Below, in pieces: positions 1 through 14,374 of a stretch of 31,165 nt of DNA (positions are counted from its first letter, which is position 1; each line of letters begins with the position of its first letter). Made by a program: the position numbers and the translations under genes. This DNA is from Kipferlia bialata. Taxonomy: Eukaryota > Fornicata. The notes under the pieces were generated by a model. That model ran no database searches and was not told the origin of the DNA. It saw only the letters and a list, made by a program, of their open reading frames with translations. The stretch covers positions 1 to 31,165 of the forward strand of contig BDIP01000113.1 in the NCBI GenBank assembly GCA_003568945.1. The letters run 5' to 3'.

Positions 1-11
1 GGAATAAGGGT

Positions 12-13
<2 letters not shown>

Positions 14-53
<40 letters not shown>
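14..53. repeat. (GA)n microsatellite at the left edge
   Basis: A pure GA dinucleotide run of about 40 bases. It reads as (CT)n on the sense strand of the minus-strand gene and lies in its next intron beyond the last visible exon. Confidence 0.9.
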
Positions 54-56
<3 letters not shown>

Positions 57-68
57 GGTTACACTTAC

Positions 69-3000
69 CCAGCGTCACATGGTGTCTCAACCACTGATCC
101 TGGTGTGCAGTAGGTGCCTGGGGGTGAGAATACCTGAGGGATAGGGACGGGTGAAGATATACATAAAGGAGCATGCAGTGGGAAGTGAGAGTATATACGT
201 ACCCTTTCTGCATGTGGAGCAGTCTCCCTCACTGGCAGCACCTGCACTGGAACGGTAGGTGCCTGGGGTGAGACATAGAAGCACTGTTACAAAGAATTAC
301 AATAGCACAAGAGACTGGACCGGTAGGTGCCTGGGGGTTAGAGTGATATATCATCATAGAATACAAATAGATGTTTTCTAAAACGAGTAAGAAATACTGT
401 GAGTGATACTCACCTCCTGGGCATGGGACTGCATCACTGACACATGTATAAAATGTACAATACATATACATTTGATAACCTATGAAGATGTAACTATGCA
501 TATACATTTACACACCTCCTGGGCATGGGACTGCATCACTGACACCCTGCTCACAGTAGTATCCAACGGCACAGAGGCTGGGGGTGAGAGATACATATAC
601 AGAAAACATAAATATACATAAGTACAAACTTGGAAGAGTAGTACAGGATACTGATATATATATACCTTCCATCTAGGTCAGACAGGGCCTCCTCGTCACA
701 CAGATACCCAGCTGGGCAGGGGAGACAGGCATCGCTGGAGGATGCTCCTAGCATTAGATTGAACATTTGTGTAGCACAAAATCTTTCGTGTAGACAATAA
801 AATGAGCACTCACCAGCTGTGGGGTTGTATGTCTGCTCGAAGCATGCCACTGGGTTCTCCTCCAGGGGACAGTAGTAGCCAACTGGGCACTCTGGTGATT
901 AGAGAAAAGGATTGATGGAAAATCAAAATATTGAAAAATGAAGAATACACTAGAGAATGAGAACAAGAGAATGATAACTGACCTGAGATTGATGAGGAGG
1001 TGCAGACAAACCCTGCAGCACAGGGGCCACACTGGTCAGAGGAGGAAGCGCCCTGGGGATAAGTGGTGAAAGAGAGAGAGAGAGACGGATATATATAAAC
1101 AGAGAATGAGGTACACTGGAAAGGTCAGAAGAGAAGAGTAGAATAGGAGAGGGATATTCGGAAATAGATGTCCATAGGTCACAGGAGGATGTGTGCAAAA
1201 GCTAGTAGAAGTAGAACGATAACCGTACCGTGAACGTTGTCCATGTGTCATCGGGACAGGGTGTGTCTGAGGAGGAACCCTCTGGACAGTAGGAGCCAAG
1301 GGGACATACATCACCTAGAGAGTAAGAGGGAATTACATATACATATATCAATTATTGATGTGTAAATGTAATGAACCTGTGTATCCGTCTGTGGGCATTG
1401 ATAGTACTTACCATTATACATTCTAACTCACTACCACACTAAATCTATGTATTAATAATAGTTGATATGGTTGACGTTTACCTGTGTATCCGTCTGTGGG
1501 CATTGACGTGCTGGCCCCTGATCTGCACCAGTACCCACCAGCACAGTCACCCTGCACAACACCACCTGTGCAGTACTTGCCTAGTGGGTTAGAGAGAGGG
1601 AGAGAGAGGGAGAGAGAGAGAGAGAGAGAGACCCTCCACAACACCCCCAGTGCAGTACTTGCCTAGTAGGTTAGCATATACAATATAGTGTAATGTGCAA
1701 TATATACCACACCACTATAGTTACCTGGTGGGCAGTTGGGGCATCCACTGGCAGTGATGACAGATGTCAGAATGCCATAGGTGCCATCTTCACAGGGCGT
1801 GGGGGTGCTAGGGTTAGTAATCAACATACGACTGATTTGGAGGCGAATAAACAAATACATATATGCATACCTGCTGCCAGCTGGGCAGTATGAACCTATG
1901 GGACAGTCGGTGGGTGTCTCTGTACCCACATCACAGTAGTAACCCTCGGGACAGGCGTCACAGTCCTTGAGAGTCAGAATTGATATAGAGATTTACTTGC
2001 AATCATAGAATGCTATAATAATTGATACACATTTATATATACTACACACTCACATCATATGCGTCACCGGGTTGGTATACCTATACATGCGTGTATACCC
2101 CCACACATATATATATATTCATATAGGTATATATATATATGTATACAGATAGATAGATATAGATACACTCACCGCAGATGCGTCACTGGCCTGGTACGTC
2201 CCAGCTGGGCACTCGGTGTAGGTCTCACTGCCAGCCAGACAGTAGGAGCCAGCTGGGCACCTAGGGTGAGGGCGAATCATCGTGTAGGAAACTATATATA
2301 ACTATATTCCTGTACCTGAAAGCTGTGGGAGTGGCAGAGTATATGCTCTCCTCAGCTGGGCAGTAGTACCCCTCTGAACAGAGACCAGTGGCAGAGGTCT
2401 GGGCAGTGCTTTCACAGTAGCTGCCGCCTATCATCAGAACCCTAACAGGACAATATACACATACCACATTGGGGGGGGGGGTGGCGAGAGAGAGAGGTAT
2501 ACCTGGGCAAGGCAGGCAGCTGTCGAGAGATGATCCATACAGGTCAGCGTTGATAGTGCCAGAGGGACAGGGGAGGGGCTCACTGGAACCTGGGAGTCAA
2601 TACTACAAAGAGAAGATAGAGAGAGAGAGAGAATACATACCTGATGGGCAGTAGTGTCCCACGGTGCATGGCAGGTTCTGGTTGGACACATCATCAGGGG
2701 TGTACTCGCTGGTGGTTAGAAAGTATAATCATTCATACATAACGTATAACGCTTTACACCTAGCCCCTGTGCTGAAGTACCACCCTGCCGAGCACATATA
2801 ACTATACATATATATAGAGAGAGAGAGAAAGAGATATATCTATGTATATACCTAGCCCCTCTGCTGCAGTACCACCCAGCTGAGCAAGGTCCAGATGGGG
2901 ATGTTAGCCCAGTCTCGACACAGGCCTTGCCAGCAGTGCAGGAGCTGTTATAAGAGTATATGGGAGTGTATCTATATACCAATAGATTGGAGCACATAAC

Positions 3001-4106
3001 ACAAGAGAAAATGAACTGATTCATCACACACCTACACTGCGTACTGCTGTACAGGCCCGGCAGACTGCTGAATGTACCAATTGGACAGGGGGTGTCAAGG
3101 TAGTTACCAGTGCCAGTGGGACAGTAGTAACCTAGGAGGTTAGGATAGACAGAGAGAGTATTGGTGAAGTAGTAGTGCATACCTGCTGGGCACTGGGTAG
3201 GTGTCTCCACACCCTCTGTTCCACAGTAGTACCCTGCCGTACAATCATTGCATACATAGGACCCCTCAGCACTGTACTCAGCAACAGAGCACAGGGTGGG
3301 GTTGATGGTGCCGGCCTCACAGTAGGAACCACCTATCGGTGAGTTTAGAATGAAGGTACATATAGTATTAGTAAATAATATATATATATAGATATATACA
3401 TACCTGGGCATGGCCCGTAGTATCCATCGACAGTGGTCTCAGGTCTGCTACTGGGGGAGCCTAGGGTGCAGAAGTAGCCTGCCTCGCAGTCGCCCTCGGG
3501 AGCAGTCAGGCCTGGAGGGTAAGTACATATAGAGGTAAATGAATAGATATACATGTACCACTAACTGCGATACCCACCTGTCCTAGAGCAGTACTGCCCT
3601 GCCTCACAGAGGGTGCACTCACCCTCGGCCTGGAGACCAAGGAGGGAACTGTAGGATCCTAAGGTTAAGATGAGTATCTAACAACTACAAGAAGAAACAT
3701 ACCCATAAATAGACGTGAGTGACAGAAGAGAGAGAGAGTACCTGCTGGGCATGGGATGGCCACGGCGGCTCCCTCGGGACAGTATGACCCAGCGGGGCAC
3801 TGCTGGGAAGGTGAGTCAGAGACCAACAAGGATATACCACAAACTTATATATATATGTGTGTGTATTTGCGAATACATACCTCTGTATCAGCCTCTGTGC
3901 TCCCACCCTCACAGATGTACCCAGCGGCACAGAGACCAGTGGCCTCGGAAAGTCCTAATGTCAGTATATATATCAGGATAGAAATCTACACGATTGCAAC
4001 ACACCTGCTGTAGCACAGTATGATCCAGCTGGGCACGTGTCACACTCTGTGACATAGGCTAGACCGGTGGATGTACCAAGGGTGCCTAGAGGTAAGAATT
4101 GTAAGT

Positions 4107-4149
<43 letters not shown>

Positions 4150-5272
4150 AAGGGAGACTCACCGATGGGGCATGGGTTCTCTGTGGACCTGGATGATCCA
4201 GCTGGACAGTAGTAGCCTAGGGGGCACTCGACACTGGAGGACATGCCTATGGTGAGTGAGGTATATAAATTTGTATATATACATATTGTACAGAGAGAGA
4301 GGACGAGAGAATGGTCGAGAGAGAAAGATAAGGTACCTGTCTCATCGCAGTAGTACCCCTCTGGGCATGCAGAACAGGAGGTCTTCTGGGACCTGAGGTG
4401 AGCATACAGAGAACTCTACACGATACTAGGTAGTATTCCTACGCGGTTACCTTGGCTGGTATGTGCCCTCAGCACAGGGCTCGGGCTCTGATGTACCAGC
4501 CTCGCAATAGTGACCGGCAGGGCACACATAACTGAAGGTCAGATATCATAATTCTTTCACTATAGAGAATGGCTCTTGTGTGAAGATACTCATAAGAGCG
4601 CAACCGAGAGGACGAGACTGTTTGTACAAAGCGTACCCATATGCATTGGCCCCATCTACTAGCTGTGGAGTGGCAGAGTACTGAGTACATACAAATTTAT
4701 AAATATACGTACCCGTAAACATTGGCCCCATCCACCAGCTGTGGGGTGGCTGAGGATGAGCCTCCGGTGCAGTAGTAGCCAGCAGCACAGTCGCCTGGGG
4801 TCAGATACACATATTTACAAACACAAGTAAATGAAAATATGAAAATATGAGATACTGTATCGGATTTCCCACATAGAGTGAAGGAGAGAGAGGAATGTGT
4901 GTATGAGTATATTTACCTGCCACTGCCGATAGACCCGACAGGTCACAGTATGACCCAGCTGAGCACTCCACACAGTCAGTAACGGCCATGCCCCCAGTGG
5001 TGGACTTGTAGGTGCCTGGGGTCAGTACATCGCGAGGAGTTAGTACATCGTGTAGAGACACAGTGTATTACAACAACTACCACACTTGCAGTTACCTAAG
5101 AGAATGAAAGATGCAAATGATTACATTGGTATTGGGGAATAGTACCTGATGGGCATGCCGTAGGTACACTGGTGCCGGCTGGACAGTAGTATCCAGCAGG
5201 GCACTCCTAAGTGTGAGATACTGATACCACTGCAAGGTACATGATATATACGTGTATATATGCGTATATGCG

Positions 5273-5305
<33 letters not shown>

Positions 5306-8096
5306 ATTGTACCTGGCCTTCGGTGAAGGCAGCAGTCTCTCCGTTGTAGCAGACGTAACCAGCTGAACAGACAGCAGTGGGAGCCAGAAGTCCTGATAGG
5401 TAAGACTAGCCAAGCATACAATTTGTGAATACCCTACCAAGAGAGAAATTGTATTATACGCACCCTCTGTGGCACAGTATGACCCAGATGTATATACAAC
5501 GTATCAACATATATTGAATACATATATACAGAGAGAGAGAGAGAGAGTCATCGTACCCTCTGTGGCACAGTATGACCCTGCTGTACAGGGTGTACACTGG
5601 GACTCTGAGACAAGGGATGTGGAGGCGCCATAGGTGCCTAAGTATTAGACAAATCATATATGAGAGAGAGAGAGAGAGAGATGGATACTCTGGCACAAGG
5701 GAGGTGGAGGCGCCATAGGTGCCTAAGTATTAGACAAAGAATATATGAGAGAGAGAGAGAGAGAGAGAGATGGAGACTCAGACACAAGGGAGGTGGAGGC
5801 GCCATAGTAACCTATAGGTTAGACAACTAGAGAGACATAAAGGCAGATTGAACACAAAGAGTAACATAGAGTAAGGGGATTGTACACAGTGAATATACCT
5901 GCAGGGCAAGGGTGGTCATGGGCTGTGTCTGACCCAGATGGGCAGTAGTACCCCTGGGGGCATGGGGTGTATGTCTCGGGGGAGAGACCGTCACAGTAGT
6001 AGCCGGCTGGGTGTGAATAGGAAAAGAGAGAGAGAAAGAGAGAGAGAGAATGAGAAGTAGGTCTCAGGGGAGAGCCCTTCAGCATATCCAGCTGTGGTGA
6101 TATACATATACATATATATATATATATATTGAGAGAGAGAGAGATATGTACTCACCTGGACAGTCCTGGCACACGGTTCTGCCCTGGGAGGACGAGAAAT
6201 ATCCTGGGGTGAGAAGTCGCAACACACACGAGAAAAGCCATATACTGTTAGGAGGCAGAGAGTGTAACAGCTGTTTCGTACCTGGCTCACAGATGACTGG
6301 CTCAAAGACACCGGCGGGGCAGTAGTGGCCAACGGTGCAGATGTCGCCTAGAAGTCAGACACGGGAGTCGAGAATAGGGAAGATAGAGAGAGAGATGATA
6401 CCTGTTGTGCCGTCCATGGGTGTACTTGTGGTGGCCCCACTCTCACAGTAGTATCCTGCACTGCAGTCTCCAGAGGGAGCAGTCAACCCGGCGCTGGCAC
6501 AGTAGTGGCTAGCAGTACAGGTCTAGCGTCAGTATATACACATAAACATCAACTATAATATATACAGTATATGTGGTGTCAAACGTACCTGGCAGGAATC
6601 CAGGTCCTCCCCTCCCTCCTCATCGCTGAATGTACCGATGGGACAGAGGGAGTAGGTGGAGGCACCAGCTGGACAGTAGCTACCCGCAGGGCACTTGTAG
6701 GCCTAAAGTCAGAAGAAGTATGTAAACACATCGCGTAGAATGTTATTCGTACCGCAGGGTTCTCCTCGGACTGGCCTGCTGGGCAGTAGAATCCCTTCAT
6801 ACAGGCGCCAGTCACAACAAGCAGTCCCTCAGTGGCACAGTAGGAACCAGCAGGGCAGGCAGTGCACCTGGAATGAACAACACACATATGGAATACACAT
6901 CCAGATGGTAATATGACACTAGGAAACATATGTAGTATACTCTGTGAGTAGGGACAATGGTACCTAGCAGATGACGTGAGCCCAGTGCTGAGGGAGAGTG
7001 TGCCAGCTGGGCAGAGGAACTCAGTGGAAGAGGTGGTACCAGCAGGGCAGTAGCTACCAGCCACACAGGAGACGGGGCTGTCACACCCTGGGATAAGTGA
7101 CGAAAATACAAGAATCATAAACTGGAGAAAAGAATTGGGAAAATGGTTATTGATAATTCAACAATCGTACCCTTCTCGCAGTAGAACCCTTCTGGGCACT
7201 CCTTGCAAGAGGCCTGGCGCTCCTCATCCTGGGAGTAAGGCATGGAAACGAAAGAGACCAATATACTGCGGGAGAGAGAGGGAGAGATAGATGGTACCTG
7301 GTATGTACCGGCTGGGCACTCTGCAGGCTCAGCGGCACCGGCCTCGCAATAGTTACCAACAGGACAGCTGGGGTTAGAGAGATACCCGGAAAATATCAAT
7401 AGTATAGACATATGTGAGAAAACATACCTTGTGTCAGGTGGATCTGATCTGTCAGATCCCTCGGGACAGTAGTAGCCCTCAGCACATAGGCCGCTAGGGG
7501 CTGAAAGTCCTGAAGGGTGAGGGGTACCAGAGTGATATCCAAAGAGTGAAAGAGATGTTACTATCGATACTATGTAATATAACACAGGTATACGCACCTG
7601 TTCCTGAACAGTAACTACCCTCTGTGCAAGTGTTGCACTCGGACAGAAGAGAGGATCTGGGGGTGAATGAAAGACAATGGCTATAGTACAATAGAAAAGA
7701 CTGAAAACAGTACTATGTAATACATGAAATAATCGGATGTACAAGAATGTACCCTGGGGAGCTGTTGAATGTGCCGCTGGGACAGTTAGTCTTGGCAGCG
7801 CTGGCCTCTGGGCAGTATCCACCGGAGGGGCAGGGCTCGCCAGTATCATCGCCTAGTATTAGAACACGTATACACATATACTAGTATAATAGATATAGTA
7901 AAGCAATACCTCCGTCTGGCTGAGCTGTGGATGACCCACTGACACAGATGTATCCAGCACTGCACTTGTCAGTGGCAGTGGACTGGCCTGAAAGTGAGTG
8001 GAACACTAGTAGGATGCGTACACAAGAAGAAACAATGATACTTGCCAGTGGCAGTGGACTGGCCCACAAGTATTTAGATATATTATCAATTGAGAC

Positions 8097-8127
<31 letters not shown>

Positions 8128-11100
8128 ATGGCGTCACTATAATATACCTGTGCTAGGGACGTAGTACCCCCCTGGGGCAGGGATGGGCTGGGATGTACCG
8201 GTGCAGTAGTATCCCACTGGACAGATGTCACCTGGAGATAAGCCATACATGTAAATACACAACCATATAATACTACAATAGACACATATATACGACTGAC
8301 CTCCGTCTCCACCGGTTGGCGTAGCTGTTGTGGATGCTCCATCACAGTAGTAACCAGGGTCGCACTCTCCAGTGTGGGTCAGCTGGGCCTCGGCCTCGCA
8401 GTAGTAGCCCTGATAGTAAGAAAGGATCACTGATCTCCATATCAAACAGGTATTGCAATATATACATATGATAGTAATATACCTTTGGACAGTCGACGCA
8501 ACCAGTGGAGGATGTGAGACCGGTACTGCTGTAGTATGTACCGGCAGGGCATGGGAACTCATCAGCAGCACTGGTACCGGCTGGGAATGAGAGGGTGCAA
8601 CAAGTACATACACTAAAGGAGTACTGGAGGGATGCGGATATACATATATATATACATATGTATACCTGCACAGTAGTGTCCAGCGGCACAGACGTTCCCA
8701 ATGTATGTGGTGGATCCCGCGGGGCAGTAGTAGCCAGGGGGGCAAGTCAGGCACTGCAAATTAGAAACATCACTATATGAAAGACATTTGAGATATAGAA
8801 ATGTATATACGTGTATATACCTCAGCCTGACCGACTGTGGGGTTGTATGACCCTCCGTCACATGCCACCTCCCCGGTACTACCCTCAGGACACTGCATGC
8901 CAACACCACACCTGTCACCTGGAGTGAGATACCAATAAAGGTGCATATATAGCTAGTGAAAGAAGAGGGAGACATGCTTACATAAAGAACTGCTCGGCCT
9001 GGTTGAAAAGGGATATATTAGCATACCTGTTGTTCCATCGGTAGGCGAGCCAGTGGTGGCACCACCCAGACAGTAGTAGCCTCCAGTGCAGTCAGGGCCA
9101 ACGGCAGTCATCCCTGAGGTGTCGCAGTAGTGTCCAGCGTCACAAGAGGTACACTGCGACTCCATCTGGGCACCTGTGGTGGCACGGTAAGTGCCAATAG
9201 GGCAGAGTGTGTGGGTAGCAGAGCCTGCAAGACAGTATGAACCCTTGGGACATACATAGGCAACGGGATCGGCCTGGGACTGTCCAGCTGGACAGTAGTA
9301 ACCAATGGCGCAGTCGCCAGTCACAGCAGAGTTACCGGTACCGCTGCAGTAACTACCTGCAGTACAGGGAGTGCAGTCGTCGACTGACTCGAGGCCAGTA
9401 CTGCTGGAGAATGTACCAGCAGGGCACAGGTACTCCTCACTGCCCTCTGTTCCAGCAGGGCAGTAGCTACCAGCAGGACATATCACAGGGTCCTCGGTAC
9501 CTTCAGTGCAGTAGTACCCAGCGGGACAGGTGTCGCAGTCAGACTGCCCTGCCTCACCCTGGTACTCACCCGCGGGACACTGGCTCTGGTCACTAACACC
9601 AGCCTCACAGTAGTACCCGGCCTCACACTTGTAGGCGGGTGGATTGGCCTGGATCTGACCGGCTGGGCAGTAGTATCCTGCCTGGCAAGCGCCGCTCACA
9701 GTTGAGCGACCAGTACCAGAGCAGTAGTACCCCTCGGTACAGGCCAGACAAACGATATCGGACTCCCCACTGGGGTTGGGGTTGAGGTAACCCTCTCCAC
9801 ATAGTGTGACAGTGTCGGTACCAGTCTCACAGTACCCACCACTTGGGCAGGGCTCGCCGGTCACTCCACCGTCATCGGGTGAATCCGTAGTGGAACCACC
9901 GTAACAGATGTACCCGGCAAGACAATCATCCAGAGTATCTGGGTCATAGAGACCGGTAGTAGGGCAGTACTTGCCAGCAGGGCAAGTGGTAGCAGTGCTA
10001 GCACCAGCAGGACAGTATGAACCTGCAGGACAGATGTTACCACCCTGTGTGTCGTCATCGAGAGGGGTAGACACAGTAGCAGCCAGAGTGCAATAGTATC
10101 CCTGGGTACACACGTCTGTGGGTGTCAAACATGCAGAGCCCTCACAGTATTTGCCAGGGGGACAGTCGATACAGTGCGCCAAGGAGTCATTGCCAGTGGT
10201 AGTGTAGTATGTACCAGCAGGGCAGGCGTTCTCGGTGGCAGTAGAAGACCCCTCGGGACAGTAGTGCCCGGGGTCGCACTTGCTGCCGACGTACGTGGTG
10301 GATCCAGTGACGCAGTAGTACCCAGCTGGACATGTGATACACTCACTCTGACCAGTAGAGGGCTGATACTCACCAGGCACACACTCGACATGGTCTTCAA
10401 ACCCAGCCTCACAGAAGCTACCGGCAGGACACTCGTCTCCAGTGGTACCGTCTGTGGGAGTGCTTGTAGTAGCGCTGCCGAGACAGTAATACCCAGCTGC
10501 ACAGTCGGGTCCAACGGCAGTCATACCGGCAGTGTCACAATAGTGTCCAGCATCGCATGCAGTACACTGGGACTCCATCTGGGCACCTGTGGTGGCACGA
10601 TAGGTACCAATTGGACAGAGAGTAGGAGTATCTGAGCCAGCAAGACAGTAGGACCCAGCAGGGCACTCGTAGGCCACAGGGTCGGCCTGGGATTGCCCGG
10701 CAGGACAGTAGTATCCAGCGGCACAGTCTCCAGAGACAACGGAGGCACCTCCACTGCAGTACTTACCAGCGGTACAGGGAGTGCAATCATCAACTGACTC
10801 AAGACCAGTACTGCTGGAAAAGGTACCAGCAGGGCAAAGATTTTCAGCACTCGACTCAGTACCAGCAGGACAGTAGCTACCCGCAGGGCAGATAACTGGA
10901 TCCTCCACTCCCTCTGTACAGTAGTATCCAGCGGGACAGGTGTCGCAATCAGACTGTCCGGCCTCACCCTGGTAAGTCCCAGCGGGGCACTTGCTCTGCA
11001 CACTTACACCAGCCTCGCAGTAGTACCCAGCATCACACCTGTATGCAGGAGGGTTGGCCTGGATCTGACCGGCTGGGCAGTAGTATCCCGCCTGGCACGC

Positions 11101-14100
11101 GCCACTCACCGAAGAACGTCCAGTACCAGAGCAGTAGAATCCTTCAGTACAGGCCAGACAGACGGCAATGGACTCGCCACTGGGATTGGGGTTGTAGTAA
11201 CCCTCTCCACAAAGCACAACGGTATCAGTGCCAGCCTCACAGTATCCACCACTTGGGCAGGGCTCGCCTGTCACTCCACCATCATCTGGAGAGTCTGTAG
11301 TAGCACCACCATAACAGATGTACCCGGCTAGGCAAGTGTCAAGGGTATCGGGATCATAGAGACCAGTAGTAGGACAGTACTTGCCAGCAGGGCAAGTAGT
11401 AGCAACACTAGCCCCAGCTGGACAATAGGAGCCGGCTGGACAGATGTTTCCACCCTGAGTGTCGTCATCGAGAGGGGTGGCGACAGTAGCAGCAAGTGTA
11501 CAGTAGTAACCCTGATCGCAGTTATCGTTGAGAGACTCACGTCCAGTACCCTCGCAGTACTTGCCAGGGGGACAGTCGATACAGCCGTCTAGTGACTCGT
11601 TGCCGGTGGTGGAGTAGTAGGTACCAGCAGGGCAGGCGTTCTCGGTAGCAGTGGCGGATCCGGCCGGACAGTAGTGACCGGGGTCGCACTTGCTACCGAC
11701 GTAGGTTGTGGAACCTGCCAGGCAGTAGTATCCCTTTGGACACTTGGTGCATGCACTCTGGCCAGTGGCGGACTGGTAGTAGCCAGGTAGGCACGGCACG
11801 TGGTCCTCACACCCAGCCTCGCAGGCACTACCGGCTGGACACTCGTCTCCAGTGACACCATCGGTAGGTGTGCCGGTGGTGGCGCTACCTAGACAGTAGT
11901 AGCCAGCCCCACACTCGGGTCCCACGGCAGTCATACCGGCAGTGTCACAGTAGTGTCCAGCATCGCATGCAGTACACTGCGACTCCATCTGGGCACCTGT
12001 GGTGGCACGGTAGGTACCAATGGGACACAGCGTAGGTGTAGCTGATCCGGCAAGACAGTAGGACCCAGCAGGGCACTCGTAGGCCGCAGGGTCCGCCTCG
12101 GACTGTCCAGCGGGACAGTAGTATCCAGCGGCACAATCGCCTGTCACGGCTGAGTTGCCGGTGCCACTGCAGTAACTGCCAGCGGTACAGGGAGTGCAGC
12201 TGCCTAGCACCTCGAGGCCTGTGGTGCTGGAGAAGGTACCGGCAGGGCACTGGTTCTCAGTGGCACTCTCGGTACCAGCAGGGCAGTAGCTACCAGCAGG
12301 GCATATGACAGGGTCCTCGGTACCCTCGACGCAGTAGTAGCCAGCAGGACACGTGTCGCAGTCAGACTGACCAGTCTCGCTCTGGTACTTGCCAGCCGGG
12401 CACATGCTCTGTACACTCACCCCTGCCTCACAGTAGTAGCCAGCATCACACTCGTATGCTGGTGGGTTGGCCTGGATCTGGCCGGCAGGGCAGTAGTATC
12501 CTGCCTGGCACGCCCCACTCACAGTCGAGCGACCAGTGCCAGAGCAATAGAACCCTTCAGTACAATCAACACAAGAGCCCTCGCCAGTTCCACCTATAAT
12601 GAGAACGCATCTCTGGAGGTCTAAGAGTAAATTAATACAAAACAATACAGGTACATAACACTTACCAGCGTTGGGGTTGAGGGTTCCCTCGGGGCAGAGC
12701 ACGACAGAGTTGGTGCCTGCCTCGCAGTATGCACCGGCAGGACACTGCTGAAGGATAAGAAACGTTATGACAAGTATAAGAGTAGATGGACCACCTCAGA
12801 GACACCAAGTGATAACTAAACGAGTAGATGTTACATCCATACCTCTCCGAGTGACCCATCTGTGGGGTTGGACACTATGGCCCCACCGTAGCAGATGTAC
12901 CCAGCGTCACAGTCAGGTAGGGTGTCGGGATCATACAGACCTGTGGATCCACAGTACTTGCCTTGGGATCAGTGAATACATATACACACATAGAGAGAGG
13001 GGGGGGGGGGAGATCGTGTATGGTAAGTACCTGCTGGGCAGAGGATGTGTGTCTCTGTCCCTGCCGGACAGTATGAACCCTCGGGACAAATTCCACCACC
13101 TGAGTGAGACAAAACATCCAACACAACAATGTGAAGATATACAAACATGCAACACTCACCTGCGGCTTCGTTAGGGGGGTCGGGCCTGGTAGCGCTACCA
13201 CTGCAGTAGTACCCCTGAGTACAGGTACCAGCATAGCTAGTCTGCTGGGTCCCTAGACAGTACTTCCCTAGGGGTAAGACATATAAGCTGAGAATAGAAC
13301 GGAGAGTAAAACAGTATATATACTATAACTCATAAAGAGAGAGAGAGAGAGAGAGGTACCTGCAGGGCATGCCAGACAGTCTTCTTCGGCAGTGAGACCA
13401 GAGGTGCTGGAGTAGGTACCCTCTGGACACTCATACTGGTCACTGGAGACAGTGCCCTCGGGACAGTAGTAGCCTAAGGGGTAAGAAAGAGAAATATATA
13501 TATACACAGAGAGATATATATGCAGAGTATATATGTCCTTATAGTAGTAGTAGCCTAGGTGACAATGATAGTAGGATACCTGGTGGGCATATCTTGTCAC
13601 TGAAGGAGTCTGACCCCTCTGGACAGTAGAACCCGACCACACAGGTCTCGCACCTGTCCTGGCCCTCGGATGCCTAAGAGTCAGATAGATATACTACACG
13701 ATACATCCCACTAGCGTGTAAGACTCCGAGAGCCCTTACCTGGTATGTGCCGGCCAGACACAGCGTGTGTGTCTCTGACCCTGCCTCACACATACTGCCA
13801 GCTGGGCAGATATCACCTGGGGGTAAGGGAAGAGACATTTGTATAAGTTCATCGACTCAACTCCCTGACAGAGAGAGTGTGGGATGGGCAAAATTGGAGA
13901 TAGAATAGAGAACCATACCTGTTACGCCGTCTGTGGGTGTGGATGTGGTGGCACCACCCATGCAGTAGTAGCCTGCAGCACACTCATCACCTGGGTGTTA
14001 TTACAATAGATAATGTGGTATGTATGCAGTACTCAGAAGTAGACTGAGAAGAAGGTGTCAGAGTGTCCAATATAGTGCACTTGTTGGCTTCACCCACCTA

Positions 14101-14331
14101 GTGCGTCCATCCCGGTCTCATCACAGTAGTACTTGGCATCACAGGACTAAGGGGTCAGAAGAGAGTCAAACAAGATAAATAGAGAATATATAATCCGCCA
14201 AACGTGTCAAGACTATGCCCCCCTTCGAGGGTAACACATACATACCTGACACTCTCCCAGTGCAATAGCCCCAGTGGAAGTGAGGTATGTGCCCTGGCGG
14301 TAAGAAGAGAGACCGCAACGCACACAGAGAA

Positions 14332-14374
<43 letters not shown>

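Larger units (their letters stand above)
69..8918 (-). other. Exons 13-60 of the giant Cys-rich gene (intron-dense downstream part)
   Basis: Exons in transcript order: 8821-8918, 8666-8753, 8483-8580, 8301-8409, 8148-8231, 7910-7987, 7753-7852, 7598-7656, 7428-7509, 7298-7367, 7171-7228, 6964-7087, 6753-6867, 6589-6702, 6402-6522, 6282-6347, 6156-6203, 5899-6006, 5557-5637, 5313-5392, 5146-5206, 4917-5015, 4713-4794, 4451-4531, 4337-4392, 4163-4246, 4005-4085, 3881-3954, 3742-3802, 3578-3658, 3404-3511, 3183-3332, 3032-3131, 2852-2944, 2641-2708, 2503-2589, 2316-2427, 2173-2260, 1871-1965, 1725-1807, 1482-1580, 1229-1314, 983-1052, 814-891, 666-747, 516-577, 203-262, 69-117. Most codon-split junctions rejoin a Gly codon (G|GN). 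The first exons follow the register of the mega-exon repeat. Where echo copies exist, exon choice is by the better frame and donor. Confidence 0.8.
9027..12593 (-). other. 3.57-kb intronless mega-exon (exon 12) of the giant Cys-rich gene
   Basis: This single exon of 3,567 bases encodes 1,189 codons without a splice site, while every other visible exon of the gene is 48-150 bases. It begins after an acceptor at 12594 (sense CTCATTATAG) and ends at a GTATGC donor just left of 9027. It carries two full copies and two partial copies of the higher-order repeat, with copies visibly similar at the DNA level. Representative register markers are CTEGFYCSGTGRS, GHYCDTAGMTAVGP and NPPAY, each recurring once per unit. 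Confidence 0.9.

Noticed and set aside
5608-5824. CRISPR-like array
   Set aside because: The repeats carry exon and splice-site sequence, are only three in number and are eukaryotic intron material; there are no spacers.
10174-10635. Plus-strand open frames inside the mega-exon
   Set aside because: They are antisense shadows of the Cys-rich repeat: the minus frame has the conserved Cys pattern, and the plus frames only mirror it.
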